64,000 nt of DNA from CAWGMT01 sp963823675 (lineage in GTDB: Bacteria; Planctomycetota; Planctomycetia; Isosphaerales; Isosphaeraceae). The notes under the pieces are model-generated. The model was not told the DNA's origin, made no database searches, and saw nothing but the letters and a program-made list of their open reading frames with translations. Every line of letters starts with the position of its first letter. Within the stretch, counting starts at the first letter, position 1. Of this stretch, positions 1-9,837 are shown one piece after another. A program made the position numbers and the translations under genes. The stretch covers positions 496,001-560,000 of the forward strand of contig CAWGMT010000007.1 in assembly GCA_963823675.1 (NCBI GenBank). The letters are read 5' to 3'.

Positions 1-187
1 GACAGCACCCAGTGTGACGGTATCACGCAAACCTACTGCCAGACGGGTCTTCAGGGCCAGTGGAGCTCTCACCCTTGCGTCGGGCTGCCTCATGGCAAGC
101 GGAGCAATCCCGGCCGCAGCAAGCGATAGGCAGAAGCCACAGGGCGACCAGCCGGGCCACCCTGGCGTGGCTGGCCGGGTCAAACGT

Positions 188-3100
188 ATGAGCGGAACCA
201 TCGGCCTGGAAGGCTACGCGGAACGACGCTGCCCGCACTGCAACAGTCCCGTCGATGCCCCTGCCACGGCGAACGCGGAGATGCATTGCTACGAATGTGG
301 CGGCTCCTTTCGCGTGGCCGTTCCGGCCTCCGAGAGCACGGTCGACGAGGTCCGCCGCCTGGGCCGGTTCCAACTGCTCGAATGCGTCGGTCGCGGGAGC
401 TTCGGCGCGGTCTGGCGGGCGCGGGACACCGAACTGGACCGTCTGGTCGCCCTGAAAATCCCACACCCGCACGTTCTCGACAACACGAGCCTTCGTGAGC
501 GATTCCGCCGCGAGGCCCGCGCGGCAGCGCAGCTCCGCCATCCCGGCATTGTCTCCGTCCACGAGGTCCTTGAAGTCGAGAACCAGCTCGTCCTCGTCTC
601 GGATTACATCGACGGAGTACCGCTGAAGGACATGCTGGAACTGCGTCGCTTGACGTTCCAGGAGTCGGCCACTCTGGTGGCAGACATCGCCGACGCTCTG
701 GATCATGCCCACGCGCAAGGCCTCGTCCACCGTGACATCAAGCCCGCCAATATTCTGATTGAGCCGGCGCTAGAGGAACAACGACCGCGCAGCGTCGGCA
801 GAGCTCTGATTGTTGATTTCGGGCTGGCCCTTCGCGAGGAGGCCGAAGCAGTCTTGACGATTGATGGCCAGCTCCTCGGGACGCCGGCATACATGAGCCC
901 CGAACAGGCGGCAGGCAGAGGGCATCGGGCGGACCGCCGCAGCGACGTTTACAACCTGGGCGTCGTCCTTTACCAGCTACTTTGCGGCGAACTGCCGTTT
1001 CGCGGCACGCGGGCCATGCTCCTGCATCAAGTTATCCATGAGCCGCCACGGGCGCCTCGTCGCCTCAACGACCGGATCCCACGCGATCTGGAAACGATTT
1101 GCCTGAAAACCCTGGCCAAGGAGCCTATCTGGCGTTATGCGACCGCCGGCGAATTGGCGGCCGATCTGCGCCGCTACCTGCGCGGCGAGCCCGTCCATGC
1201 CCGGCCCCTCGGGCCTGTGCTGCGGCTATGGCTTTGGTGCAGTCGCAACACGGCCCTCGCAACAGCGATCGCGCTCGCGTGCTTGGGGCTGGCGGGCGTG
1301 CTGGTGCTGGCGATAACGTTCGCCCTCCGGGAGCGACACAACGCGGCGCAGCTCGCGGCTGCTCTTGACGAGTCAAACACCAACCTTCGTAAAGCGGAAT
1401 ACAGCCTCTCGGAATCATACTTGCACCGTGGACTGGCTCTGTGCGACCAGAACAACGTCGGCCAGGGTCTACTTTGGCTGGCGCGCGCTCTGAAGAACGC
1501 CCCGCCGGACGCCGCGGAATTGCGCCAGTACTTGCGCAAAAGCCTGGCGGCGTGGCAGCCGCGCCGGTGCTCGCTCCAGGCATGCGTGGAGTGCTCGGAC
1601 GAGGTTCGTACTGTGGCCTTCACGCCGGACGGTAGATCCTGCCTGGTTCTGAGTTTCGACGGCGCGTGCCACCACCTGGACGCGGCTACCGGAGCACCCA
1701 AGGGCCCACCGGCACGTGCGTTGCGGCCTCTTGTCGCCGCCGCCGTGGCGAATTCCGTGGTCGTCACGGGCCACGCCGACGGCACAGTCGAGCGCCTGAG
1801 CCTATCTGCCCTCGACGTCGTTGAACCTGCATTGGGGCACTCGGGTTCGGTGTTAGCCGTGGCGGTGAGTGAAGACGCCTCCTCGATTGTCGCCCGAGGG
1901 GACGGCGGCATGGCCACGATCTGGCGATTTCAAGGCGGGATCCCGCAGCCAATCACCTTGGCGCATGGCGCAGAAATACGTTGCGTGGCGATCAGCCCGG
2001 ATGGCAAGTGCGTCCTCACCGGCGGCGACGACCGGATGGCGCGGCTCTGGGACACGGCATCGGGAAAGCTCCTGCACGCGCTGCCTCACGGCGACGCCGT
2101 CAGATGCGGTGCGTTCGGCCGGCACGGCGCGGTCATCGCGACGGGCTGTCGCGACGGCAGCGTGCGACTTTGGGAAACGGCCGGCGGCAAGGCGCTGGGC
2201 TTCCATGTCCGCCATGAACAAACAGTCCAGGCCGTGGCAGTCAGTTCCGATGGCAAGTTCGTTCTGACCGGGAGCACCGACCGGAGTGCACGGCTATGGT
2301 CGGCGGCCACGCAAGAGCCGATCGGCTCGCCTCTCTTGCACGCTTCGGAAGTGACCGCGGTGGCGATCGCGCCCGACGGCATGCGAGTGCTTACCGGCGC
2401 GGGGCGAAGCTGCGCGTCTCTGGTCGCTGCCGCCGTCTGACGGCGCTCTGCTGCACACACCCGGGCAAGGCTGGGTTCGTAGCATCGCCTTCAGCCCCGA
2501 TGGCAATACGCTGCTCACCGGAGATGGCGAGCCGGCAGAAGCGAGCGCCGGACGGCTGTGGGACGGATTCACCGGCAAACTGATCGGTTCCCCGCTGACG
2601 CACAAGGACCTGATCCTCGCCGTCGCCTACAGCGCAGACAACCGGACCATCGCGACGGCCGGAGCCGACGGTACGGCCCGGCTGGCGGACGCGCGGACGG
2701 GACGGCCAGGGCCGGTGCTGCGTCATGCCGGGCCTATCTACGTCCTCGAGTTCAGCCCCGATGGCTACTTGCTCCTTACCGGCGGCGAGGACCGGATTGT
2801 CCGTCTTTGGAATGCGCAAACGGGACAACTTATCGGCGAGCTGCCGGCTCAAGGAGCGGCCGTGATTACCGGAGGCTTCAACCCGGCCGGAGACCTCTTT
2901 TTCACCGGGTGTCACGACGGCAGCCTCTGCTTGTGGCGGACCGCGGACCAGGCCTCACTTTTCCCATGCGCGCGCACCGAACCGATCCTCACGGGCGCAT
3001 TCAGCCACGGCGGCGCGAGGATCGGCGTCGGTGCGGGGAACCAGGCCCTGTTGTTCGACGTTTCGACCGGTAGATTCCTCGATCCACCCTTGAGACACCC

Positions 3101-3593
3101 GAACAAGGTCCGAAGAGTCGTCTTCAGTCCGGACGACCGCGTGGTCCTGGTAGCCGGCGATGACGGAACCGCTTGTCTTTGGGATGCCCAAGCTCGGGTT
3201 CGTCGCGGCGTGACCCTTTCGCACGCACAGCCGGTCTCGGTCGCTGTCTTCAGCCCGGACGGCCAGCTTGTGCTGACCGGCAGCGCGGACGGATCAGCTC
3301 GGCTCTGGGACGCGGCCACGGGCCGGAGTGTGGGGCCGGCCCTGCTGCACCGCGGCCGGGTTTCCGCCGCCGTCTTCAGCCGCGACGGCGGGCGCTTTGC
3401 GATCGGGAGTTCCGGGCGGATGTGCGTGCTCCGGAAGACGCCAGTGCCATGGACGGGCGAGCCGGCAGCCATTTCCATGCGGACCGAAGTTCTCACAGGC
3501 ATGGAACTGGACGACAGCGAAGGGCTGCGAGTTCTGGACGCAGCGGCCTGGAATGATCGCGCTTTGAGGGTGTTCGAGTCCCGCACTCCATGA
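188..3593 (+). pseudogene. Membrane Ser/Thr protein kinase with zinc ribbon and WD40 repeats, frameshifted
   Basis: Counting from the ATG at 188, a zinc ribbon (C15, C18, C34, C37) precedes a complete Hanks-type kinase domain: glycine loop GRGSFGAVW, Lys90 in VALKIP, HRDIKPANIL (Asp183), DFG (Asp210) and GTPAYMSPEQ. A membrane helix follows at about 354-380, then a run of WD40 repeats marked by SPDG..LTG..D..ARLWD. The first frame ends at 2440, but WD40 sequence continues without a gap in the next frame (EAARLW, then SIAFSPDG) to a stop at 3593. Reading the G run at 2401-2404 as three bases restores one frame of about 1,135 codons. The open frame extends upstream to a GTG at 14, but ATG 188 matches the usual zinc-ribbon start of planctomycete kinases. 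Expected role: a membrane kinase with a WD40 sensor or protein-binding part. Whether the shift is real or a read error cannot be told. Confidence 0.85.
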
Positions 3594-3670
3594 TAGACGT
3601 GCCCGCGCCGTGCACGAGGTCGGCACGAACGGCACGGCGTGCTCTGGCCGAGGGACCCAGCCTGATACAC

Positions 3671-4808
3671 TCAGATCGACAGGCGGAGTTGCTGCCCATC
3701 GCTCGTCTCGTCGCCGAGCGATGACAGGGTCACCCCGAGTAACCGGATTCCCTTGCTGACAGGAAAGAGCGACTCGAGGAGCGTATGAACGATTGCCTCG
3801 AGTGCAGCTTCATTTGTGACGGGCGATTGGCCGGTCCGGCTGCGGGTGACCTGCTTGAAGTCTGCGTACCTGACTTTGAGCGTCAACGTGCGCCCTCGAT
3901 TTGTTGACTCCTCGCAGTATGCCCACACCTTGGCAACGAGCGGCCTGAGAGCCGCGCGTGCTTCGTCGATCGTGAAGAGATCGGTCATGAATGTGTTCTC
4001 CGCGCCGACGGACTTGCGAATGCGATTGGTGCAGACGGGGCGTTCGTCAATGCCGCGCGAGACCATAATAATATGGGCCCACCTTGCCGAAGTGCTGCTC
4101 GAGAAAGACCAACGTTTGCGCTTTGAGGTCGCTGCCCTTGCGAATGCCGAGCGCCTCCATCCTGGCGCGCGTCACGGGACCGATGCCATGAAACTTTCCG
4201 ACCGGGAGCGATTCGACGAAGGCCGGGCCATTCCTCGGCGTGATCACGAACAGCCCGTCCGGCTTGCGCTCGTTGGACGCCATCTTGGCGAGAAACTTGT
4301 TGTACGAGACGCCCGCGGACGCGGTGAGCCCGGTCTCGGAGCGGATTCTTGCCCGGATCTGCTGGGCGATCTCGGTCGCGGAGGCGATGTGCTTCAGGTT
4401 CTCGGTGACGTCGAGATACGCCTCATCCAGTGAAACTGGCTCGACGAGCGGCGTGTACTCGGCAAAAATCCGGCGGATTTGTTGCGAGACCGCTCGATAG
4501 ACATCGAATCGCGGCTTCACGAAAATCAGCTCCGGGCATTTTCGCCTGGCGGTCACCGACGGCATGGCGGAGTGGATGCCGAATTTACGGGCCTCGTAGC
4601 TCGCCGCCGCCACAACACCGCGCTCGCCCGACCCGCCAACCGCCACCGGCTTCGCCCGAAGCTCGGGATTGTCGCGCTGCTCGACGGAAGCATAGAACGC
4701 GTCCATGTCGATATGCAGGATCTTACGCGGCCGCGCAGGCTCGACCGTACCGCCCTCGCCGCGCGCCGTGATCGCTTCCCGCCACAGTTCGGTCTGCCGC
4801 ATTTGCAT
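3671..4808 (-). pseudogene. dinB: DNA polymerase IV (Y family), frameshifted
   Basis: The N-terminal part (4808 to about 4050) carries the Y-family catalytic motifs: HIDMDAFYASVEQRD, SYEARKFGIHSAMP, and SLDEAYLDVTE with the paired acidic residues. The HhH stretch GIGPVTRARMEALGI follows. The C-terminal little-finger part (RGIDERPV, IRKSVGAENTF, ending at 3671) lies in another frame. The break is in the GC dinucleotide run at 4053-4059: two more bases there would read YYYGLARGIDERPV, the usual DinB sequence. The restored protein has about 380 residues, normal for the family. It would carry out error-prone translesion synthesis. A shift in a GC repeat is typical of a sequencing slip, so the gene may be intact in the organism. 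The family call is firm. Confidence 0.88.
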
Positions 4809-5033
4809 TTTACTTCAGGCCGCGAGGCGGCATAGGTCACAGGTGGGTAACAGCCTCGGCGCCACTCGCTCCTTGGCCGCTCAAATCTCCGACACATCCG
4901 GCATCGACTCTACCAGATGAATGGCCAGGTGTATACTGCGCGGGTCCTGGTATTCATTTGATTGCTCAGAAGCGTCGCGGTCTGCTGCACGATGCCGCCG
5001 CCGATCATGAGGAAAATGCCGCCGGATGGCCCG

Positions 5034-5380
5034 CTAGCCTGGGTTGCGTTCGTTCCCCGACACTCTCAGCAATCGCGCGTCGAACAAATGCCCAAAGAGT
5101 CGCTCATGAAGGGGATCGTCGGGCGACCCGGCTCTTCGGACGCTGATGATGACGCCGGTGAGCTTCGTCCCCTGGTCCCATTCGACTGATCCGGTCAGGC
5201 GCGTACCGGTCGTCCGCACGAATGAAACGGGAGTCGTCTTATCACTGACCTCCTCGACGTGCTGTCGATCCAGAAAGAGCCCCAGCCCGATGTTCCCGGG
5301 GCGGATCATCCGGCTGCGCGCGAACTGGTACCGGCCCGGGGGAAGCGAGGTGAGCTCGATGCGGCCGTGATTTCGAAATT
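5034..5380 (-). pseudogene. Fragment of a carboxypeptidase-regulatory-like (Cna-B type) protein
   Basis: The reading frame contains IELTSLPPGRYQFARSRMI, FVRTTGTRLTGSV and LTGVIISVRR, the wording of the beta-sandwich regulatory domains that follow M56-type or surface proteins in planctomycetes. The frame is open upstream to 5444, but that part overlaps the end of the gene at 5381-5728, and similarity starts only near 5380. There is no clear start codon or ribosome site, and the C-terminus stops abruptly after LFDARLLRV. I read it as the remnant of a longer gene. No enzymatic function can be assigned. Confidence 0.45.
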
Positions 5381-5728
5381 TCAATACCGCGGCACGTCCG
5401 TCGGCCAGACGGGCTCCGGAGGGTCGGGGCCGACGAACCACCAAGGGTGGGCGGCGGCCTGCTCGTACTTCACGCGCAGCGCGTTGTAGTGCTCGCCCAA
5501 ATGATCATACGCCGTGTCCGCGCGTTGGTCGTAGGCCCACCGATTGTTGAACCATGCGACCTGCTTGGCCATTCCTGCGTAACCCGCTTTCTGGCTGCAC
5601 TCCGAGGCACGTCGCAGGAACGACGCCCGGCGGCGGCGCAGCCCCTCAACGGTCCCCATCGCGACGGCCATAACGGCCACCGCGGCCATCATCCGCCGCA
5701 TCGTGAACCGCACGCAAAGTCGTGGCAT
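5381..5728 (-). CDS. Small planctomycete protein with N-terminal membrane anchor
   Basis: This 115-residue protein begins MPRLCVRFTMRRMMAAVAVM and is followed by a second hydrophobic run, the common planctomycete opening (RFTIRRMM plus one helix). The rest is soluble and rich in Arg, Trp and Tyr, with YDHLGEHYNALRVKYEQAA and WWFVGPDPPEPVWP. Related short proteins with this leader occur in many copies in planctomycete genomes and have no known function. The start could also be the internal Met10. It probably sits in the inner membrane with its body outside the cytoplasm, but topology is inferred only from the single helix. Confidence 0.6.
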   Translation of the reverse strand: MPRLCVRFTMRRMMAAVAVMAVAMGTVEGLRRRRASFLRRASECSQKAGYAGMAKQVAWFNNRWAYDQRADTAYDHLGEHYNALRVKYEQAAAHPWWFVGPDPPEPVWPTDVPRY

Positions 5729-5773
5729 GGCTGATCCCTCGTCCCCGATTCAACTCGTCGAAGATACCACGTC

Positions 5774-5986
5774 TCAGGGAATGATCGCTGTCAGATTGAA
5801 TCGAACTCCGTTGTAGGAGCCGGCGCCTGAAGATGGGCCGGCAGCGGGCGGTGGCCCGGTGGCGTTTCCGGTGAGGTTGGCAGTGTGCGTGGCGCGATCG
5901 GTCGTTTCGATCACTCCCATGTTACCCTCGCGAGTGATGAACAGGAACGCGGCGTTCGCATCTCGACTCCGCTTTGGGTTGCCCAC
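5774..5986 (-). pseudogene. Unrecognised C-terminal gene remnant
   Basis: A 70-codon frame contains FLFITREGNMGVIETTDRA and ends NGVRFNLTAIIP. The pattern resembles the end of a secreted planctomycete protein. Sequence that seems to continue it upstream (NPARDPKQLTEWATQSGV, about 6000-6060) lies in a different frame of the same strand, which suggests a decayed gene over about 5774-6130. I cannot name the family. It may be a chance frame, though the paired fragments make that less likely. Confidence 0.25.
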
Positions 5987-6253
5987 TCCGTCAGTTGCTT
6001 CGGATCGCGGGCGGGATTGTCTCGGGGAATACCCGGCGGCCAGTTGGCTCCAGAGCCGGCATCTCTTACGCGTGACGCCGGTAAATGCGGCGCTGCAGGA
6101 CTTGCCGCCGTGGACCTTCGCTGAGACACATACCCAATAGCTCGGCGTCTTGGAAACTCTGCCCGGTCAGGCCGTGCAGCGCGCCGATGATCCTGCGCAC
6201 CGGTCTTCCGAAATCGAAGTACTCGCGTCCTTTTTCTTTGCGCAAGTCGTGCG

Positions 6254-7160
6254 TCAGTTGGCAGCGAAACGCGAAAGACGCTTGTCGAACCAGTCCGCCA
6301 GGACCTTGACCTCTTGGGGCAGCGTGAGCCAGGCGTGGCCGCCGCCGGGCTTGACGATCAGCTCGGCCGAGCCGCCCGCCTGGGTGATCGCCTCGACGAG
6401 CTTCTTCGACTGCGACAGCGGCACCACCTTGTCGGCGTCGCCGTGGATCAGCAGGAACGGGGTCGTCGGCTTGTCGACCCGGTGTAGCGGCGAAATGGCC
6501 CTGGCCGCTGTTCTGATCTCGTCCTCCGAGTGTCCCCGCGCACCGCCCACGAACAGGAGCGGGCCGAGGACATCGATCGCGATCGCCTTGTTGCCGTCCC
6601 AGTCGAGGAAGTCGGTCGGCGGGAAGAACACTCCCACGGCCCGGACCGAGGTATCGAGCCGGTCAGCCGGGTTCGCTGGCAGCGGCCTTCCCGGGCTCGG
6701 GCGTCAGGGCGGCCAGCGCCGCGAGATGCCCGCCGGCCGAGGCCCCCATGAGGCCAAGCCGGGCCGGGTCGATCTTGTACTCGGCGGCATGTCCCTTGAC
6801 GAAGCGGATGGCTGATTTCACGTTCCGGTCCATCTCGGCGGCGGTGTAGCGCGTCTTCGAGCCCGGCCGGATGGCGAAAACGACGTAGCCGCGCGCGCAG
6901 AAGATCGTGTAGACCTGAGCCAGCGCGTGGTCGCGGATCTTGCCGCGGTCGGAATACCACGCGCCGCTTGCAATGTCGACGATGCCCAGGCCGTTCGGCT
7001 TGCCCGTGGGCGCAAAGACATCCATCAGCAGGCCGGTGCCGTGGGTCTCGGCATACACGACGTCCTTCTTCTGGTCGTACGGGAGGCCGGCGCATGCGCG
7101 GGACGCACCGGCGCCCAACAACGTGACGACGGCCGCTAAGCAGGCATCAGCCAATCTCAT
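6254..7160 (-). pseudogene. Secreted alpha/beta-hydrolase (esterase/lipase type), frameshifted
   Basis: The first half (7160 to about 6680) starts with the signal-like stretch MRLADACLAAVVTLLGAGAS, followed by YAETHGTGLLMDVFAP and the nucleophile elbow GLMGASAGGHLAALAAL. The second half (to 6254) is in another frame and carries the catalytic Asp in IHGDADKVVP and the catalytic His in PGGGHAWLTLP. Thus Ser, Asp and His are all present but split by one frameshift near 6676-6683. The layout fits the BD-FAE/acetyl-esterase group, typical of secreted carbohydrate or lipid esterases. The gene runs divergently from the GH16 glucanase, which may point to shared polysaccharide use. The substrate is unknown. 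Confidence 0.8.
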
Positions 7161-7407
7161 AAAATGGTCCTGTCGGGATGTCGGGGCAGGGGGGGCAGCG
7201 CGGTCCGGGCGGGCGCGATCCGGGCGCCGTCCTGTTCATACGCCGTCGATCCATCATATACTGTTTGCGGCGCGGATCGCGAGATTGACGAACGGAGAGC
7301 TTGGCGGGGACGTTTGTCAGCCAGGTTCAAGGCGGGATTTCGCGGGGCGAAAGCCGACTTTACCGGAAGGTATTTGCGTCCCGATCCTTAAAGAAAGAAG
7401 GAAATGC

Positions 7408-8388
7408 ATGGCGACGAGTGCGAATCGCTGGTGTTGGGCGGCGCTTGGGGTCGCGATTGTGGCCGGTCTCGGCGCGGTTGGCACAAACAGGGCTGCGGCG
7501 CCGTCCGGGGCGGAATGGAAGCTGGTGTGGAGTGATGAATTCGACGGTAAGGAGATCGACAAGACGAAGTGGGGCTTCGACACCGGCAACGGATTTTACA
7601 ACTATGAGGCGAACACCTGGATCGGCGGCTGGGGCAACGACGAGCTCCAGTATTACACGCGGGAGCCGGACAACGCGTTCATCCAGGACGGAGAGCTTCA
7701 CATCCGGGCGATCAAGGAGTCGCACGCCGGGTTCGGATACACGTCGGCACGGCTCAAGACGCGAGGAAAAGACGGCGGCCCGTTGTTCAGCAAGCGGTAT
7801 GGCAAGTTTGAGTTCCGCGCCAAGCTGCCGACTGGCAAAGGGATCTGGCCGGCCCTCTGGATGCTGCCCCAGGATGAGAAGTATGGTAAGTGGGCATGCT
7901 CGGGCGAGATCGACGTGATGGAGGCCCGCGGGCAGGAGCCGAACAAGGTGCTCGGCACCCTCCATTACGGCTCGCTCTGGCCGGCGAACGCACACTCCGG
8001 GAGGGACTACATCCTGCGCCGCGGGGAAACCATCGCCGAATTCCACGTCTACGCGCTCGAATGGGAGCCGGGTGAGATCCGCTGGTACGTGGACGGGCTG
8101 CTCTACGCAACGCAGTCGTTCTGGTGGAGCAGCAGCAAGACGGACGCCGGCAAGGGGCGGATGCCGACCGGAGCGGCTGACCTCAATCCCTGGCCGGCCC
8201 CGTTTGACCAGCCGTTTTATCTCGTGATGAACGTGGCCGTCGGCGGCAAGTTTCTTGGCAACCCGGACAAGACGACGGCGTTCCCGGCCGAGATGGTCGT
8301 CGATTACGTTCGGGTCTACGACAAAGTTGGAGGATACGGGAACGTCAAGCCCCGCGGGGACGGGAAACTCCCGTTCGGCAGACGTTGA
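7408..8388 (+). CDS. Secreted GH16 endo-beta-glucanase (laminarinase type)
   Basis: The 326-residue protein has a signal peptide (about residues 1-31, WAALGVAIVAGLGAVGT) and one glycoside hydrolase family 16 domain. The catalytic motif GEIDVMEARG is present, with Glu167 as nucleophile, Asp169 as helper and Glu172 as acid/base. Family landmarks include WSDEFDG near the N-terminus, YGKFEFRAKLPTGKGIWPA before the active site, and FYLVMNVAVGG plus VVDYVRVY at the end. The start at 7408 follows an AAGAAGGAAA ribosome site; the frame is open further upstream, but that part looks non-coding. The enzyme should cut beta-1,3- or mixed-linkage glucans outside the cytoplasm. Exact specificity within GH16 is not visible. 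Confidence 0.9.
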   Translation: MATSANRWCWAALGVAIVAGLGAVGTNRAAAPSGAEWKLVWSDEFDGKEIDKTKWGFDTGNGFYNYEANTWIGGWGNDELQYYTREPDNAFIQDGELHIRAIKESHAGFGYTSARLKTRGKDGGPLFSKRYGKFEFRAKLPTGKGIWPALWMLPQDEKYGKWACSGEIDVMEARGQEPNKVLGTLHYGSLWPANAHSGRDYILRRGETIAEFHVYALEWEPGEIRWYVDGLLYATQSFWWSSSKTDAGKGRMPTGAADLNPWPAPFDQPFYLVMNVAVGGKFLGNPDKTTAFPAEMVVDYVRVYDKVGGYGNVKPRGDGKLPFGRR

Positions 8389-8458
8389 CGGTCGCCTTGG
8401 GCGCGTCGGACGCAGACGATCGAACGCGCCCGGGCCATTTCCCGGCCCACTCCGCCCA

Positions 8459-8653
8459 TCAAGGCACGACCACACGCGGTGGGCTCGAGACAACGACCCC
8501 CGTTGGGGCTGCAACGACCGGGCCGGTCGCGCAGGGGTCGCAGGCCGGCGCCGCATACACCTGCGGATAAACCGGAGGCAACCCACAATTTCGACAACCG
8601 CCTGCGATTCCGGCGATACAGAGCGATAGCAACACGAGCAACAGGCGTCGCAT
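8459..8653 (-). CDS. Small lipoprotein
   Basis: A short protein of 64 residues starts MRRLLLVLLSLCIAGIAGGC. This is a basic N-region, a hydrophobic core and a lipobox ending in Cys20, which would be lipidated. The mature part is short and rich in Pro, Ala and Val with four further Cys (RNCGLPP, CDPCATG). The frame continues 11 codons upstream, but the internal Met at 8653 gives a proper signal peptide and has GAGG a few bases before it. Such Cys/Pro-rich mini-lipoproteins are common in planctomycetes. Function unknown. Confidence 0.6.
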   Translation of the reverse strand: MRRLLLVLLSLCIAGIAGGCRNCGLPPVYPQVYAAPACDPCATGPVVAAPTGVVVSSPPRVVVP

Positions 8654-8856
8654 AGGAGGACCTCGCCACAAAGGTGTTATCATCAAAGACGCTGATTTAA
8701 TATATCATACAACCTGTGGTGGAGGACGTTCTTCTCGTTGATTCCCTGGTAGGGAACCTTGCTCGACTCGCCTGCGCAACGCACGGTCGAGCAGATCGCG
8801 CACGAGACCCTGCTTTTATTCCTGCCGTTCTCCTGCGCCGGCCAGGACGTTGGCTG

Positions 8857-9456
8857 TCACGGCAGGATGTCGTCGACAGCGATCTGGCCGCATTGCCGGC
8901 CGTCGATCACCACGGGGACCTGCTGACCGGGCGAGAAGTCCTTTCGGGACGCGTAACCAGCCGGCCCAGGATCGGTGTAGACCTCGATTTGGCGGTCGAC
9001 CAGGTTGACGAGCCAGTAAACGGGAATGCCGCTGCGCCCGTAAAGGTTTCCCTGCTGGCGATCGGTGCTCGCGTTCGTCGCCGACACTTCCGCCAACAGC
9101 CCCACGTCGGTCGCCTCGGGGATTCGGTGCTTGTAGTCGTCGTCGGTGCCTCGGACGATCGCGATGCCGGGTTCCGGCTCGTCATAAGCGGGGATCCGGA
9201 CCGGCTGTTCTTGCCGCGATGCCCAGCCTTGCGGCAATCGGCTCTCCAGCGCCTTGAGGACAGCCTTGGTGGTCCAACAATGCTCCGGCTTCTTCGGCAT
9301 CTTCTTCACCAGGTAGCCGTCGATGAGCTCCACCCGAGGATCGTCGAGCATTTCCCCAATCCGCTCGTACTCGTTGACGGTCATGCGGTAGAGCACTGGC
9401 GGTCCCGGGATGGTGGCCGTTGATATTACTGGTTGCGGAGACGTGACAGTGGACAT
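8857..9456 (-). CDS. Uma2-family (DUF820) protein, probably nuclease-dead
   Basis: The 199-residue protein matches the Uma2/DUF820 fold of PD-(D/E)XK nucleases: YRMTVNEYERIGEM, VELIDGYLVKKM, then GIAIVRGTDDDY, LLAEVSATNAS and SGIPVYWLVNLVDRQIEVY. The usual metal-binding Asp of PxPD is Gly here (EPEPGIAIV), and the usual Lys four residues before the Tyr in KxxxYaraGIP is Gln (QGNLY). Only the Glu in LLAEV remains of the expected core. Family membership is firm and loss of catalysis is an inference. The gene stands alone. Planctomycetes carry many Uma2 copies of unknown role. Confidence 0.85.
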   Translation of the reverse strand: MSTVTSPQPVISTATIPGPPVLYRMTVNEYERIGEMLDDPRVELIDGYLVKKMPKKPEHCWTTKAVLKALESRLPQGWASRQEQPVRIPAYDEPEPGIAIVRGTDDDYKHRIPEATDVGLLAEVSATNASTDRQQGNLYGRSGIPVYWLVNLVDRQIEVYTDPGPAGYASRKDFSPGQQVPVVIDGRQCGQIAVDDILP

Positions 9457-9660
9457 GGTTACGACCCCACTTTCCTAGCCATCGCTTAGACACCCCGAAT
9501 TCGAGGACTTATCCCCCAAATCCTACCATCGGCGCGAGCACTTTGCATCCACATCGAAATCCCTTCCCCGGACAACGTTTGATAATGAGTCTTATGTTCG
9601 GTTACAGGCTGTCGAGCACGCAATGCTCGCGGATATCGGCCAGATTCGCCAGGCCGCAAT

Positions 9661-9763
9661 ACTAAGTGGACCCGCAGAATTCGTTGGGTCGAAGGTCAGG
9701 TTTTTCGGGCATGCAGCACCAAGCCGGCCGATCCGCACAATTTCTTCAGCGGGCCCACTTAGA
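9661..9763. repeat. MITE-like element with about 19-bp imperfect terminal inverted repeats
   Basis: The left end ACTAAGTGGACCCGCAGAA (9661-9679) is matched, as its reverse complement with a few differences, by TTCTTCAGCGGGCCCACTTAGA at 9742-9763. The 62 bases between have no ORF. No flanking target-site duplication is obvious. It could be a small non-autonomous element or simply a large imperfect hairpin. Confidence 0.4.
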
Positions 9764-9780
9764 TCAATCGTACATGGGTT

Positions 9781-9826
9781 GGAGTACCGCCTTCAGGCGG
9801 AAAGGACCGGCTGAAGCCGGGACTCC
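9781..9826. repeat. Double-palindrome intergenic repeat
   Basis: Two short palindromes lie side by side, CCGCCTTCAGGCGG and CCGGCTGAAGCCGG, framed by GGAGT and ACTCC. The whole unit is therefore also an inverted repeat and could fold as a cruciform or RNA hairpin. Its position just beyond the 3' end of the beta-helix gene fits a REP-like element or a transcription end. Confidence 0.55.
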
Positions 9827-9837
9827 AACTCCTCTGA

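Larger units (their letters stand above)
9457..9837. other. Intergenic stretch holding two repeats
   Basis: No credible gene is visible between the Uma2 start and the end of the beta-helix gene. The stretch contains the MITE-like inverted repeat at 9661-9763 and the double-hairpin repeat at 9781-9826. Confidence 0.6.

Noticed and set aside
14..187. Extended N-terminus of the kinase from GTG 14
   Set aside because: It would put a pseudo-signal peptide before a cytoplasmic zinc ribbon; related kinases start at the ribbon, matching ATG 188.
7360..8586. 408-codon minus-strand frame opposite the GH16 gene
   Set aside because: No recognisable domain; the plus strand has signal peptide, ribosome site and GH16 catalytic residues.
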